From CAZFUY01 sp964522445 (GTDB lineage Bacteria; Pseudomonadota; Gammaproteobacteria; SZUA-229): a DNA stretch of 28,660 nucleotides. Positions 1 to 7,987 of the stretch are shown here, piece by piece. Each line of letters opens with the position of its first letter. Position 1 is the first letter of the stretch. A model generated the notes under the pieces. The model was not told the origin of the DNA. It ran no database searches and saw only the letters and a program-made list of their open reading frames with translations. The stretch covers positions 1 through 28,660 of the forward strand of contig CAZFUY010000026.1 of NCBI GenBank assembly GCA_964522445.1, given 5' to 3'. A program made the position numbers and the translations under genes.

Positions 1-56
1 GATTTTCGAATTGTTGAATATATGCGCAAGCATTAATTTTATTGTTCCTATGCACC

Positions 57-133
57 TGTAGGGTGGATCAAGCGTAGCGGATCCACCAAAATTAGCAAAA
101 CAGGTGGATTCGCTACGCTTGATCCACCCTACA
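57..133. repeat. REPIN-like paired inverted repeat
   Basis: Two 31-base arms (57-87 and 103-133) are reverse complements of one another with a single mismatch, separated by a 15-base A-rich loop (88-102). Each arm is itself roughly palindromic: it carries GGTGGATC near one end and GATCCACC (GATTCACC-like in the other arm by one base) at the other, around the core AAGCGTAGCG. This nested arrangement of two REP-like units in opposite orientation is what defines a REPIN. It ends three bases before the apaH stop codon, so it lies in the 3' untranslated region of the operon and could act as an RNA-stabilising or terminating hairpin. Intergenic repeats beginning GTAGGGTGGAT are, as I recall, widespread in proteobacteria. 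No transposase or RAYT gene is visible here. Confidence 0.8.
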
Positions 134-135
134 GC

Positions 136-1002
136 TTAATTAAAATTAAGAGTTTTTTTATGTCCATGGTCATAAGTAATAGGCTGTGATTTAGGGCAGT
201 CTACACTAACTATCTTTTTCATTTTTTTGTTTACTTTTATTGCGCTTAGCTTTCCTCCCCATAAACAGCCAGTATCAAGTGGATAAAGGTTTTCAACTTC
301 AGGGTTGCTTAAAGTTGACCAGTGCCCGAAAATAATCCGGGCGTCTACTGCTTTTCTATCCAGAATATGAAACCAGGGTAATACACCCGGTGGCTGTTTG
401 CCTGGAGCACCTTTGTCGCGTAATGTTAAATTTCCTTTGTAATCACAATAACGCATGCGGGTAAATGCATTGGTAATAAAGCGTAGTCGATCCCAGCCTT
501 TAAGATCTTTTGACCATCTGGGTGGTTTATCTCCATACATATGGCGAAAGAATTCGTGGCTTTTTGTACTTTGTAATGTGGCTTCAACCTCACTGGCATA
601 ACCCAGTGCTTTTTTTATTGACCAGTCGGGATAAATTCCTGCATGTACCATGCATACATCCAGTTTTTTATCATAGTGCATGAGTGGGCGGTGAATAAGC
701 CAGTCGAGTAGTTTTTCTCGATCAGGTGCTTCAAGAATATCTTTTATGGTGTCTTTTTTCCCCTGTTTTCCACGGCCATTAGCAACAGCAAGTAAATGTA
801 AGTCGTGATTTCCTAAAACAGTGATAGCGGTATTACCAAGTGATTTGATAAATCTGAGTGTTTCCAGTGAATGAGGGCCGCGGTTAACAATGTCTCCTGC
901 AAACCAGAGTTTGTCTTTGTCTGCGTTAAACTGTAATTTTTCAAGCAGCTCCTGTAATTGTTTAAAGCAACCCTGAATGTCACCAATTGCATAGATGGCC
1001 AT
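136..1002 (-). CDS. apaH: Bis(5'-nucleosyl)-tetraphosphatase, symmetrical (ApaH)
   Basis: Hydrolyses diadenosine tetraphosphate symmetrically to two ADP in the cytoplasm, and in enterobacteria also removes Np4 caps from RNA. The 288-residue protein has the calcineurin-type metallophosphatase signatures in order: GDIQGC (residues 7-12), GDIVNRG (36-42) and GNHD (64-67), followed by HAGIYP near residue 120 and a C-terminal DTGCLWGG. Length is close to the usual 270-285. It is the last gene of the lptD-surA-pdxA-rsmA-apaG operon; its start codon overlaps the stop of the preceding methyltransferase gene by one base (TAATG), so translation is probably coupled. In E. coli apaH follows apaG directly; here a methyltransferase intervenes. 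Identity is secure from motifs and context. Confidence 0.96.
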   Translation of the reverse strand: MAIYAIGDIQGCFKQLQELLEKLQFNADKDKLWFAGDIVNRGPHSLETLRFIKSLGNTAITVLGNHDLHLLAVANGRGKQGKKDTIKDILEAPDREKLLDWLIHRPLMHYDKKLDVCMVHAGIYPDWSIKKALGYASEVEATLQSTKSHEFFRHMYGDKPPRWSKDLKGWDRLRFITNAFTRMRYCDYKGNLTLRDKGAPGKQPPGVLPWFHILDRKAVDARIIFGHWSTLSNPEVENLYPLDTGCLWGGKLSAIKVNKKMKKIVSVDCPKSQPITYDHGHKKTLNFN

Positions 1003-1613
1003 TACTCGTAAACCTCTTTTTCAAGCTCGATGCTTCTAAACCAGCCATTCATTAATACGGGTTTATCTGAGATTAATTTTAATTCATCACATTCTTTATG
1101 CAGGTACTCAAACACAACGTCTGTTCGGGTGGCAATATGTTTTATAAAAATGTTTAGTAAGCGTCTTGAAAGAGCAAGTTGACCTGGGCGTATAAATTTA
1201 TCAAGAATAAAAATTTTTCCGCCGGGTTTTAATACACGACTGGTTTCCTGAAGTGCTTTTAATGGCTGTGGAACAACGGCAAGAATTAAATGCATAACAA
1301 CTATATCGAAGCTGTTATCTGCATAGGGTAATTGCATAACATCAGCCTGCTCCAGCTTAATTTTTAATGCAGAATTTTCTATACGTTGTTGAGCCTGAGA
1401 TAGCATTGATGGTGTCAGGTCGGTGCCTGTATAGTCATGGTTTGCAGGAAGAAAAGGTATATCTAATCCGCTGCCAATACCATTGATAAGGATTTTTTTA
1501 TCTTTAAATTTATCAAGGCGTTTCAGGCTTTCAATGCGAATCTTCTCAGTTGGTCCTGAAACAATAGAATCATAAACAGGTGCTAACAGTGTATAGCTAA
1601 ATTTTAATGACAT
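1002..1613 (-). CDS. Class I SAM-dependent methyltransferase inserted between apaG and apaH
   Basis: A 203-residue Rossmann-fold methyltransferase of the UbiE/Methyltransf_11 type. Visible signatures are N-terminal YTLLAPVYD, SAM-binding motif I as ILINGIGSGLDI (about 41-52), an acidic residue after strand 2 in GTDLTPSML, a motif II-like FDIVVMHLIL (about 103-112), and LKPGGKIFILDKF (about 127-139). The overall look, including LAPVYD and the sequence after LKPGG, resembles phospholipid or quinone methyltransferases, but substrate cannot be told from sequence. The motif I glycine pattern (GIGSGLD) is acceptable for SAM binding. It has one-base TAATG overlaps with apaG upstream and apaH downstream, so it is fully embedded in the operon rather than a loose neighbour. 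E. coli has no gene at this position. Confidence 0.85.
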   Translation of the reverse strand: MSLKFSYTLLAPVYDSIVSGPTEKIRIESLKRLDKFKDKKILINGIGSGLDIPFLPANHDYTGTDLTPSMLSQAQQRIENSALKIKLEQADVMQLPYADNSFDIVVMHLILAVVPQPLKALQETSRVLKPGGKIFILDKFIRPGQLALSRRLLNIFIKHIATRTDVVFEYLHKECDELKLISDKPVLMNGWFRSIELEKEVYE

Positions 1614-1993
1614 TAATGTAGTGTATTGGGCGCTATTAAATAAAATTCAGGAATATCAGCATCAAACTGGAAACCATCGTCTGCAAGCATCTGGTAGCTG
1701 CCGGACATTGAACCTGCGGGTGTTTTCATCATAGTGCCACTGGTGTATTGAAATCCTTCACCTGGTTTCAGATGAGGCTGCTCACCAACAACTCCGTCGC
1801 CCTTGACTTCATGAGTGATACCATCGGAGCCGGTGATAACCCAGTGTCGAGTTAGTAGCTTTGCTGGAAGTTTGCCATTGTTGGTAATAGTTACAGTATA
1901 GGCAAAAACATAATGTCCCAGGTCTGGACTGGATTGTTCATCGATGTAGGCAGGTATAACTTCTATGCTGATCTTGTAGTCGTTATTATTCAT
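1613..1993 (-). CDS. apaG: ApaG protein (Co2+/Mg2+ efflux-associated, FN3-like fold)
   Basis: A 126-residue ApaG family protein, the usual length. Family hallmarks are N-terminal YKISIEVIPAYIDEQSSP, YTVTITNNGKLPAKLLTRHW, the glycine-rich GDGVVGEQPHLKPGEGFQYTS and the SGSYQM segment. The fold is a fibronectin type III-like beta sandwich. The family was linked genetically to cobalt resistance and magnesium efflux in Salmonella, but its biochemical activity is not settled. It follows rsmA after a 78-base gap and shares a one-base TAATG overlap with the downstream methyltransferase. The gap before it is long enough to hold a secondary promoter, but I did not find a convincing one. Confidence 0.95.
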   Translation of the reverse strand: MNNNDYKISIEVIPAYIDEQSSPDLGHYVFAYTVTITNNGKLPAKLLTRHWVITGSDGITHEVKGDGVVGEQPHLKPGEGFQYTSGTMMKTPAGSMSGSYQMLADDGFQFDADIPEFYLIAPNTLH

Positions 1994-2071
1994 AATGCTG
2001 TACCGCTGAATATAATGATTTTATCTTAGCAGATATGACTACAAAATAGACCGGAAATTCTTACAGGTTTA

Positions 2072-2851
2072 TTAATTATTAATAATGTTACTAAGATCAG
2101 CAAATTGTTGCAGATTAATTTCCTGTGGTCGCTGGCTGGGAGCTATGCCTGCTGCTTCCAGTTGTTCTACTGTGCAGATTTTTTTCAGGACATTTCTGAT
2201 TGTTTTTCTGCGTTGAGAAAAAGCCTGGGCGACAAGTAATGCGAATGCTTTTTCATCTTTAACATTAACTGGTTTTGTATTGTAGGGTTGTAAGCAAACA
2301 ATAGCGGAATCAACTTTGGGTTTTGGGCTAAATGATTCAGGTGGAACCAGGAATAAAGGTGAAATTTTAAAATGGTATTGAGACATCACAGACAAACGAC
2401 TGTAGTTTGAACTGCCGGGTTTAGCTGCCAGTCTTTCGACCACTTCTTTTTGCAGCATAAAGTACATGTCTTTAATTTGCCTGGCATATTTAACTAAATG
2501 AAAAATAATGGGAGTGGAAATGTTGTAAGGTAGATTGCCGATAATACGAAGCTGTTTATCGTCTTCAATTAATTCAGCAAAATCAAATTTTAAGACATCA
2601 CAGTTATGAATATTTAATGTGCCTTTTAATCCACAATTAAGCCTGAGTTTGGGGATAATATCTCTATCCAGTTCAATAACATCCAGTTTGCCGGTAATAG
2701 AAAGTAGTGGGCAGGTTAAAGCCCCCAGCCCTGGGCCAATTTCAACAAGCCTGTCATCTGTCTGTAAATTAATGCTGTGGATGATTCGATCAATAACTGA
2801 AGTATCAGTTAAAAAATTTTGTCCAAAACGTTTGCGAGCGATATGTTGCAT
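2072..2851 (-). CDS. rsmA: 16S rRNA A1518/A1519 dimethyltransferase (RsmA/KsgA)
   Basis: Dimethylates two adjacent adenosines in helix 45 of 16S rRNA during late 30S assembly; loss gives kasugamycin resistance. The 259-residue protein shows the family motifs RFGQNFL (8-14), SAM-binding EIGPGLGALT (37-46), an acidic ELD at 60-62, and the catalytic NLPYNIST (106-113), then the C-terminal helical domain with FSPKPKVDSA and AQAFSQRRKTIRN. Length and start match the family. It lies 72 bases downstream of pdxA and 78 bases upstream of apaG, making it the only operon member flanked by real gaps on both sides. No terminator-like hairpin is visible in either gap. Confidence 0.97.
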   Translation of the reverse strand: MQHIARKRFGQNFLTDTSVIDRIIHSINLQTDDRLVEIGPGLGALTCPLLSITGKLDVIELDRDIIPKLRLNCGLKGTLNIHNCDVLKFDFAELIEDDKQLRIIGNLPYNISTPIIFHLVKYARQIKDMYFMLQKEVVERLAAKPGSSNYSRLSVMSQYHFKISPLFLVPPESFSPKPKVDSAIVCLQPYNTKPVNVKDEKAFALLVAQAFSQRRKTIRNVLKKICTVEQLEAAGIAPSQRPQEINLQQFADLSNIINN

Positions 2852-2923
2852 AATTTAAGTCGTAAGCACTACTGTCGGGGTGAGGGTGATTTTAAGTTTT
2901 AACAAAAAAATAATTAAGGATAT

Positions 2924-3916
2924 TTATTGTATGCTAAATATTGATTTTCTGCTCAACTCAATAGCCAACTCAATCGCCGCATTTAAACTGCCCGTATTTG
3001 CTTTGCCCGTGCCGGCAAGCTCTAAAGCGGTTCCATGGTCAACGGATGTACGGATAATAGGCAGGCCAAGAGTGATATTAATGGCGTGACCAAAACCTGT
3101 ATGTTTGAGCACGGGTAAACCCTGATCATGATACATTGCTAAAACAGCATCTGCCTGTTGAAGATATTTAGGTGTAAAAGCTGTGTCTGCGGGGAGTGGC
3201 CCTCGTAGTTTTATATTTTCCTGTTGAAGTTTTATAAGTACAGGTTCAATAATTTCAATTTCTTCAGAGCCTAAATGCCCATCTTCGCCTGCATGAGGGT
3301 TTAATCCGCAAACTAGAATAACAGGTTTTTTAATTGAAAATTTTGTCACAAGATCATAATGTAATATACGAATTACCTGCTCTAATTTTTGTTTGGTAAT
3401 TGCATCGCTGACCTGTTTAAGGGGTAGATGAGTTGTTACTAATGCAACGCGTAAGTTTTTTGTTGCAAGCATCATTACTGGAGTAGCGTGTGTTAATCCA
3501 GCTAAATATTCTGTGTGACCTGTAAAAGGGATATTGGCCTCATTAATAATGCCTTTATGCACAGGGCCTGTTACCAATGCGTTAATCGCGTTGTTCTGAA
3601 TATGTTGCACGGCCTGTTTCAGGCAGTCGAGAACATAGGCTGCATTTTTAGAATTTAGCTCGCTAGTTTTCGCCTGAACCTGTAATGGAATATGTATGAC
3701 CTGAAGCTGGCCGGGTGTATGTGTGGTTAACTGATCGATGTCGGTAATATTTTTTATTTCAATATTAATATTTAATTGTTGTGCGCGATGCAGTAATAAA
3801 TGGCTGTCGGCAAAACAAACCAGTTTGGCATTAAATTCTTTATGTGCCAGTTGCAGAACAATATCTGGTCCGATACCTGCTGGCTCACCCGGCGTGATAG
3901 CAATAACAGGATGCAT
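2924..3916 (-). CDS. pdxA: 4-hydroxythreonine-4-phosphate dehydrogenase (PdxA)
   Basis: NAD-dependent oxidation of 4-phosphohydroxy-L-threonine in the DXP-dependent pyridoxal 5'-phosphate pathway; the product condenses with DXP through PdxJ. The 330-residue protein has ITPGEPAGIGPDI at 7-19, GPVHK around 117-121, GHTEYLA around 133-139, and three histidines expected to hold the divalent metal: H163 (TTHLPL), H208 (NPHAGE) and H263 (YHDQG). These sit three residues before the E. coli equivalents as I recall them. RTSVDHGTALELAGTGKA near the C terminus is also typical. Its start overlaps the surA stop by one base (TAATG), implying translational coupling. Confidence 0.97.
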   Translation of the reverse strand: MHPVIAITPGEPAGIGPDIVLQLAHKEFNAKLVCFADSHLLLHRAQQLNINIEIKNITDIDQLTTHTPGQLQVIHIPLQVQAKTSELNSKNAAYVLDCLKQAVQHIQNNAINALVTGPVHKGIINEANIPFTGHTEYLAGLTHATPVMMLATKNLRVALVTTHLPLKQVSDAITKQKLEQVIRILHYDLVTKFSIKKPVILVCGLNPHAGEDGHLGSEEIEIIEPVLIKLQQENIKLRGPLPADTAFTPKYLQQADAVLAMYHDQGLPVLKHTGFGHAINITLGLPIIRTSVDHGTALELAGTGKANTGSLNAAIELAIELSRKSIFSIQ

Positions 3917-5202
3917 TATGGTGTGTCTTTATATTCGACATAAGCTTCATCGCGGATACGGCGCAACCAGAGTTGAAGCTCTTCTTCAGATTTACGTTTT
4001 TTAATAGATTTTTTTGCTTTGGCATGCATAAGCTGTTCTGTTTCATCCTGTTGGCGGCGTTCAAGTACCTGTAAAATATGCCAGCCAAACTGACTCCGGA
4101 ATGGCTCTGATATCTGTTTTATTTTCAGGCTGTTCATTACTTTTTCGAATTGAGGAACAAAGCTACCTTCTGGTGACCAACCAAGGTCGCCGCCATTATT
4201 TTTTGATCCGGGGTCCTGAGAAAATTCTTTTGCCAGTTTCTTGAAGTCTTCGCCATTGTCTAAACGTGTTTTTAATTCAGTCATTTTTTTACGTGCCTGT
4301 TCTTCTGAAGTGATTTCATCGGAGCGAATTAAAATGTGGCGTGCATGCGTTTGTTTAACAAGATATTGCTGTGATTTTTTATCAATTAATTTCAGAACAT
4401 GAAATCCACTGGCGCTGCGTAGTGGTGTAGTGATTTGTCCTTTTTCAAGTGTTTTAACTGCATTAAGAAAAAGAGAGGGTAATTCTGCGGCAGAGCGCCA
4501 GCCAAGATCGCCACCGTTTAGTGCCTGCTGCCCCTGTGAATATTTAAGAGCTATATTGCGAAAATTTTCGCCATTTTTAATAAGGTCAATGACTTTCTCT
4601 GCTTTTTTATAGGCTGCTTTTATATCATCAGGTGATGCAGCTTCGGGTGTTGCTATGAGTATGTGGGCGATATGATATTTATCGTTAGCATCTTTACCCG
4701 ATTGTTTTTGTTGTTCAAGGAATTGTTCTACTTCCTGATCTGAAATACGAATGCGATCATACACCATGCGTTTTTGTAATTGGCGGATAGTAACGTCTTT
4801 ACGTGTTTGTTCTCTGAACTGTTCGAAATCTATACCTTCGGACTGTAATGAAATACGCAAATCATCCAATGTCATTTTGTTCTGGCGCGCAACATTCTCA
4901 AGCATGCGATTTAATGTGATGTCATCAATATGAATACCCTGTAATTTTGCCAGTTGCATTTGTGCACTATCTAGAAGCATGCGTTCAAGTACCTGCTTCC
5001 TCATTATTTTTGCATTAGGTATTGCGCTGCCCTTTGCTTTTATCTGGCGTTCAAAATCTTTTATACGATCCTGTAATTCCTGGTTGGTTATGACACCTTC
5101 GTTGACAACAGCAACAATATAATCCAGTTGCTGCAATGCCTGAGATGATAGTGCTGAAAGTAATAATAAAAGTGAAAGAAGTAGCTTGTAATGTAATTTC
5201 AT
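3916..5202 (-). CDS. surA: Periplasmic chaperone / peptidyl-prolyl isomerase SurA
   Basis: Delivers unfolded outer-membrane proteins, including LptD, across the periplasm to the BAM complex. The 428-residue protein has a hydrophobic signal peptide (about 1-22, ending SSQALQ), the SurA N-terminal chaperone region beginning LDYIVAVVNEGVITNQEL, and two parvulin (PPIC) domains at about 175-275 and 285-386, each with the HILI and GGDLGW signatures. The C-terminal helix is present, so the gene is full length. It starts only two bases after the lptD stop and overlaps pdxA by one base. The lptD-surA pairing matches function, because SurA is needed for LptD assembly. Confidence 0.97.
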   Translation of the reverse strand: MKLHYKLLLSLLLLLSALSSQALQQLDYIVAVVNEGVITNQELQDRIKDFERQIKAKGSAIPNAKIMRKQVLERMLLDSAQMQLAKLQGIHIDDITLNRMLENVARQNKMTLDDLRISLQSEGIDFEQFREQTRKDVTIRQLQKRMVYDRIRISDQEVEQFLEQQKQSGKDANDKYHIAHILIATPEAASPDDIKAAYKKAEKVIDLIKNGENFRNIALKYSQGQQALNGGDLGWRSAAELPSLFLNAVKTLEKGQITTPLRSASGFHVLKLIDKKSQQYLVKQTHARHILIRSDEITSEEQARKKMTELKTRLDNGEDFKKLAKEFSQDPGSKNNGGDLGWSPEGSFVPQFEKVMNSLKIKQISEPFRSQFGWHILQVLERRQQDETEQLMHAKAKKSIKKRKSEEELQLWLRRIRDEAYVEYKDTP

Positions 5203-5204
5203 AA

Positions 5205-7454
5205 TTAGTATTCCGATTGATATCCCAGGATAGCTCGATTAAGTATGTTTGTGGTTTCTTTGTGAACGACACTGCCCAGACCTTTTAGTATTAGTTGAAA
5301 CATAAGGGATGAATTGTATGGGTTGTCAGTGTCAGGGTCTTTTAAATAGCGTTGAGCTACAAGGCGCATTGCCCAGCAACAGGATTCATATTCAATGCCA
5401 AATAACGTTTCTATGTCTCTTTTTTCAGTAACTGAATAATTCCATTTGGCTAGCATTGAGTAATTGTTTTTTATTGGCCAGCTAAGTGAAATATCGGTTT
5501 GTTCGAGGCTCTTTGTTCTATCGGCATTGTTGCGGCGAAAACGGTAAGCAAGATTAAAAATTTTATTGTTACCCTGTTGGTAATGTAATTGAGTATTAAA
5601 TTTACTGATTTTTTTATTGATATTACTTTTCTGTATTGTTGCAACTGGATTCCAGTTGCCCATGTGTCCGCTAATTTCTGCAACAAGGTCAGATTTTATC
5701 TGTGTTTGTGGTGCTGCTACAGGATTTGAACTTAAGCTAACTTTACGATCTTTATTATAAAAGATTTGCCCCATACTTATGCTTAATAATTCCTGTCCTG
5801 TCTTCATGCCCAGAAAACGACTTGTGAGCGCAAGGGTAAACTGATTGGCATCACCAATACGATCAATGCCAGTAAAGCGATCTTCACGGAATAATTGAGC
5901 AAAAGAAAACTCATATTCTCCAGTATCAAATAAGGGGTTCATTGACTGGTCTTTAAAAGGCACATACAGATAAAATAAACGGGGTTCCAGTGTTTGAATG
6001 TATTTATTATTTATTTCTCGTTCGAAAAATAATCCACTATCAATACTGGTGATGCTCAGGTTGCGATCTTCAATGCTAATATCTGTGTTTGTGCTATCTG
6101 TTACATTATACTGGCTATGCCTGAGGCCAATTGAAGGTTTTATAAACCAGGCGCTGCCCTGTAATGGCCAGCTTAATTTAGGATAAATATCAAAACGGCT
6201 GCCTTTTTCTTTGTTATTGCTTTCGTGTTCGAATTCAACCCATTCACTATTTAAAGACCAGATAATATCGGTGTTTGCTAAAGTGTCTGCTCCATCCAGT
6301 TTTATTTGAGGAAGTCGTCGATAGGGGCGGCTGCTTATATCAATGCTCTCATCAATAGTTTCATAGCTCTGAATCAGTGAGCTTAATGTCCATGATTCAC
6401 TGGAATATTTTACTGTTGCTGTGCGTTCCAGATGTGTGGTGTTGGTTATGCTGATGCCTGCACCCAGATCTTTAAGGTAGTTGCTATCAGAGGCATCACT
6501 GGCTAATAAATCCACATCAATATTATTGCCTATATCTGAATGATTGGTGAATTTAATCAGGTGGCGCTGCTCTTTTAGTTGCTGGTCTTTATCCAGGTAT
6601 TCAATATTTAACTCACCCTTGCTGGAATGAGTGAGATATCGGTAGTCAGTGTTTAATTGCATGCCGCGTTTTTTCATATAGCGGGGCGTAATAATGGCAT
6701 CCTGATTAGGCGCAATATTCCAGTACCAGGGTGTGCTAATTTCTCCACCTCGCGAACTGGATGTGCCAAAGCTGGGCATTAAAAAACCTGAGCGTCGTTG
6801 TTCACCCAGTGGGAAGCTAATGTAGGGCGAATAAAAAATGGGGATGTTTTTAAACCATAAGACGGCATGTTTGGCTGTACCTACTTCATCTTCGTGATCC
6901 AGTTTTAAATAGGCGGTGTTCAGATACCAGTCTTCCTGCTGCTGAGGGCAGGTTGAGAAATGGCTATCAATAAGTAAAGTTTGTCTGTCGCTTTCTATAC
7001 TGAGTTTTGGTGTTGCTCCCTGCAAGTGTGAATTGGGTGAGAAATAACGGCTGTTTTCAAATTCGCCGCTATTATTTTTGATGTCAAACCAGCCGGTATC
7101 ACTATCAATAGCCATAGAGCGTGAGTCAATATGGATATTGCCACTGATATCCAGCTTCTGTTTGCTGCGGTCATATAAAGCTTTGTCTGCACGTATTCGT
7201 AATTGATCACGTTCGATTAATATATCGCCCGTAAAAATAGTGATATTGCCTGCTGTATTTTCAACTTGCTGGGCGCTTACGCGAGTTTCATTTTTTTTCT
7301 GTTCAGGGAAGGATTCAGGTGCTATATATTTAGACATGGATATATTTTTGTCCGCGCACATAGCCCATGGGGTGTATGTGCTGTTTTCAGGTTCAGCACA
7401 AAGCAGAATCGGCCAAATAGATAGAATAAATAAATATTTGGGCAGTAATTTCAT
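5205..7454 (-). CDS. lptD: LPS-assembly outer membrane protein LptD
   Basis: Beta-barrel half of the LptDE translocon that inserts lipopolysaccharide into the outer leaflet of the outer membrane. The 749-residue protein has a signal peptide (about 1-20), an OstA/LptA-like beta-jellyroll domain (about 60-170), and a long C-terminal barrel with abundant aromatic strands such as LFYLYVPF. Four cysteines remain outside the signal peptide region in the family's positions: C33, C169 and the adjacent pair C692-C693. In E. coli the equivalent residues form the two inter-domain disulfides required for function, so oxidative assembly by a Dsb system is likely conserved. It is the first gene of the minus-strand operon. 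The coding end is typical for the family. Confidence 0.96.
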   Translation of the reverse strand: MKLLPKYLFILSIWPILLCAEPENSTYTPWAMCADKNISMSKYIAPESFPEQKKNETRVSAQQVENTAGNITIFTGDILIERDQLRIRADKALYDRSKQKLDISGNIHIDSRSMAIDSDTGWFDIKNNSGEFENSRYFSPNSHLQGATPKLSIESDRQTLLIDSHFSTCPQQQEDWYLNTAYLKLDHEDEVGTAKHAVLWFKNIPIFYSPYISFPLGEQRRSGFLMPSFGTSSSRGGEISTPWYWNIAPNQDAIITPRYMKKRGMQLNTDYRYLTHSSKGELNIEYLDKDQQLKEQRHLIKFTNHSDIGNNIDVDLLASDASDSNYLKDLGAGISITNTTHLERTATVKYSSESWTLSSLIQSYETIDESIDISSRPYRRLPQIKLDGADTLANTDIIWSLNSEWVEFEHESNNKEKGSRFDIYPKLSWPLQGSAWFIKPSIGLRHSQYNVTDSTNTDISIEDRNLSITSIDSGLFFEREINNKYIQTLEPRLFYLYVPFKDQSMNPLFDTGEYEFSFAQLFREDRFTGIDRIGDANQFTLALTSRFLGMKTGQELLSISMGQIFYNKDRKVSLSSNPVAAPQTQIKSDLVAEISGHMGNWNPVATIQKSNINKKISKFNTQLHYQQGNNKIFNLAYRFRRNNADRTKSLEQTDISLSWPIKNNYSMLAKWNYSVTEKRDIETLFGIEYESCCWAMRLVAQRYLKDPDTDNPYNSSLMFQLILKGLGSVVHKETTNILNRAILGYQSEY

Positions 7455-7495
7455 TAATTGATGAATCTCGGTTACGGGTTATGTAGTAGGTGCGT

Positions 7496-7525
7496 ATTGT
7501 ATGCGACTGCTATGCATGTGCCCAA
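7496..7525 (-). promoter_or_regulatory. Candidate sigma-70 promoter for the lptD operon
   Basis: On the minus strand a TACAAT -10 hexamer (plus positions 7496-7501, five of six consensus bases) is preceded by TTGGGC (7520-7525) with an 18-base spacer. The -35 matches only TTG. It sits about 40 bases upstream of the lptD start. I looked for a sigma-E promoter, which drives lptD/surA in E. coli, and did not see a convincing GGAACTT/TCTGA pair. Confidence 0.35.
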
Positions 7526-7582
7526 CTGATTTTTCCAGGTTCAGGTTAATTTTAGAGACTGATTTTATAAAGTGTATTGTTT

Positions 7583-7987
7583 ATGACAGATGAAACGGAT
7601 GAAGATTTAGAGGCTGCTGAAAAAACAGCTAAAGAAAATAGAGCGCACCCTCGGTTTCGCTTAAATCAGGGGGTTACTATTCGTCTGAGTAATGGTGAAT
7701 TTATAAAAGCCCAGGCTGTTAATATATCAATTGGTGGTATTTATGTTGAATATGGTGCGCCTGCGGATGAGGGACTGGTATTTGACTTATGTTTTGATCT
7801 GCCCTTTAGTCAGGAGTTTAAGCGCATATACGTTAAGGGTAAGGTGATGCGGTCTATTTTTATTGGCAGCAGAGATGCTTATGGTATTGCTTTTTGTTTT
7901 GATGGTTTTGCAAAAGATTCAGAATCTGTGCTGAAAGAATATATTGATCTTAGAACACGTCAGCAGTCCAGTTCAGGATCATTTTGA
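7583..7987 (+). CDS. PilZ domain protein (c-di-GMP receptor)
   Basis: A 134-residue single-domain PilZ protein. The c-di-GMP binding signature is intact: RAHPR (RxxxR) near residue 24, followed about 28 residues later by NISIGG, the (D/N)xSxxG element. It probably binds c-di-GMP and acts on a partner protein; motility or polysaccharide control is common in the family, but the target is unknown. I place the start at the ATG at 7583; a TTG two codons earlier would add only two residues. The Shine-Dalgarno is weak. It is divergent from lptD and its 3' end overlaps argF on the other strand by nine bases, so transcripts converge. A REC-GGDEF cyclase lies about 9 kb away in the same window. Confidence 0.88.
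   Translation: MTDETDEDLEAAEKTAKENRAHPRFRLNQGVTIRLSNGEFIKAQAVNISIGGIYVEYGAPADEGLVFDLCFDLPFSQEFKRIYVKGKVMRSIFIGSRDAYGIAFCFDGFAKDSESVLKEYIDLRTRQQSSSGSF

Noticed and set aside
57..133. CRISPR repeat or insertion-sequence ends
   Set aside because: There is one inverted pair only, no regularly spaced direct repeats, and no transposase between the arms.
7455..7582. Sigma-E promoter before lptD
   Set aside because: No GGAACTT-like -35 with a properly spaced TCTGA-like -10 was found.
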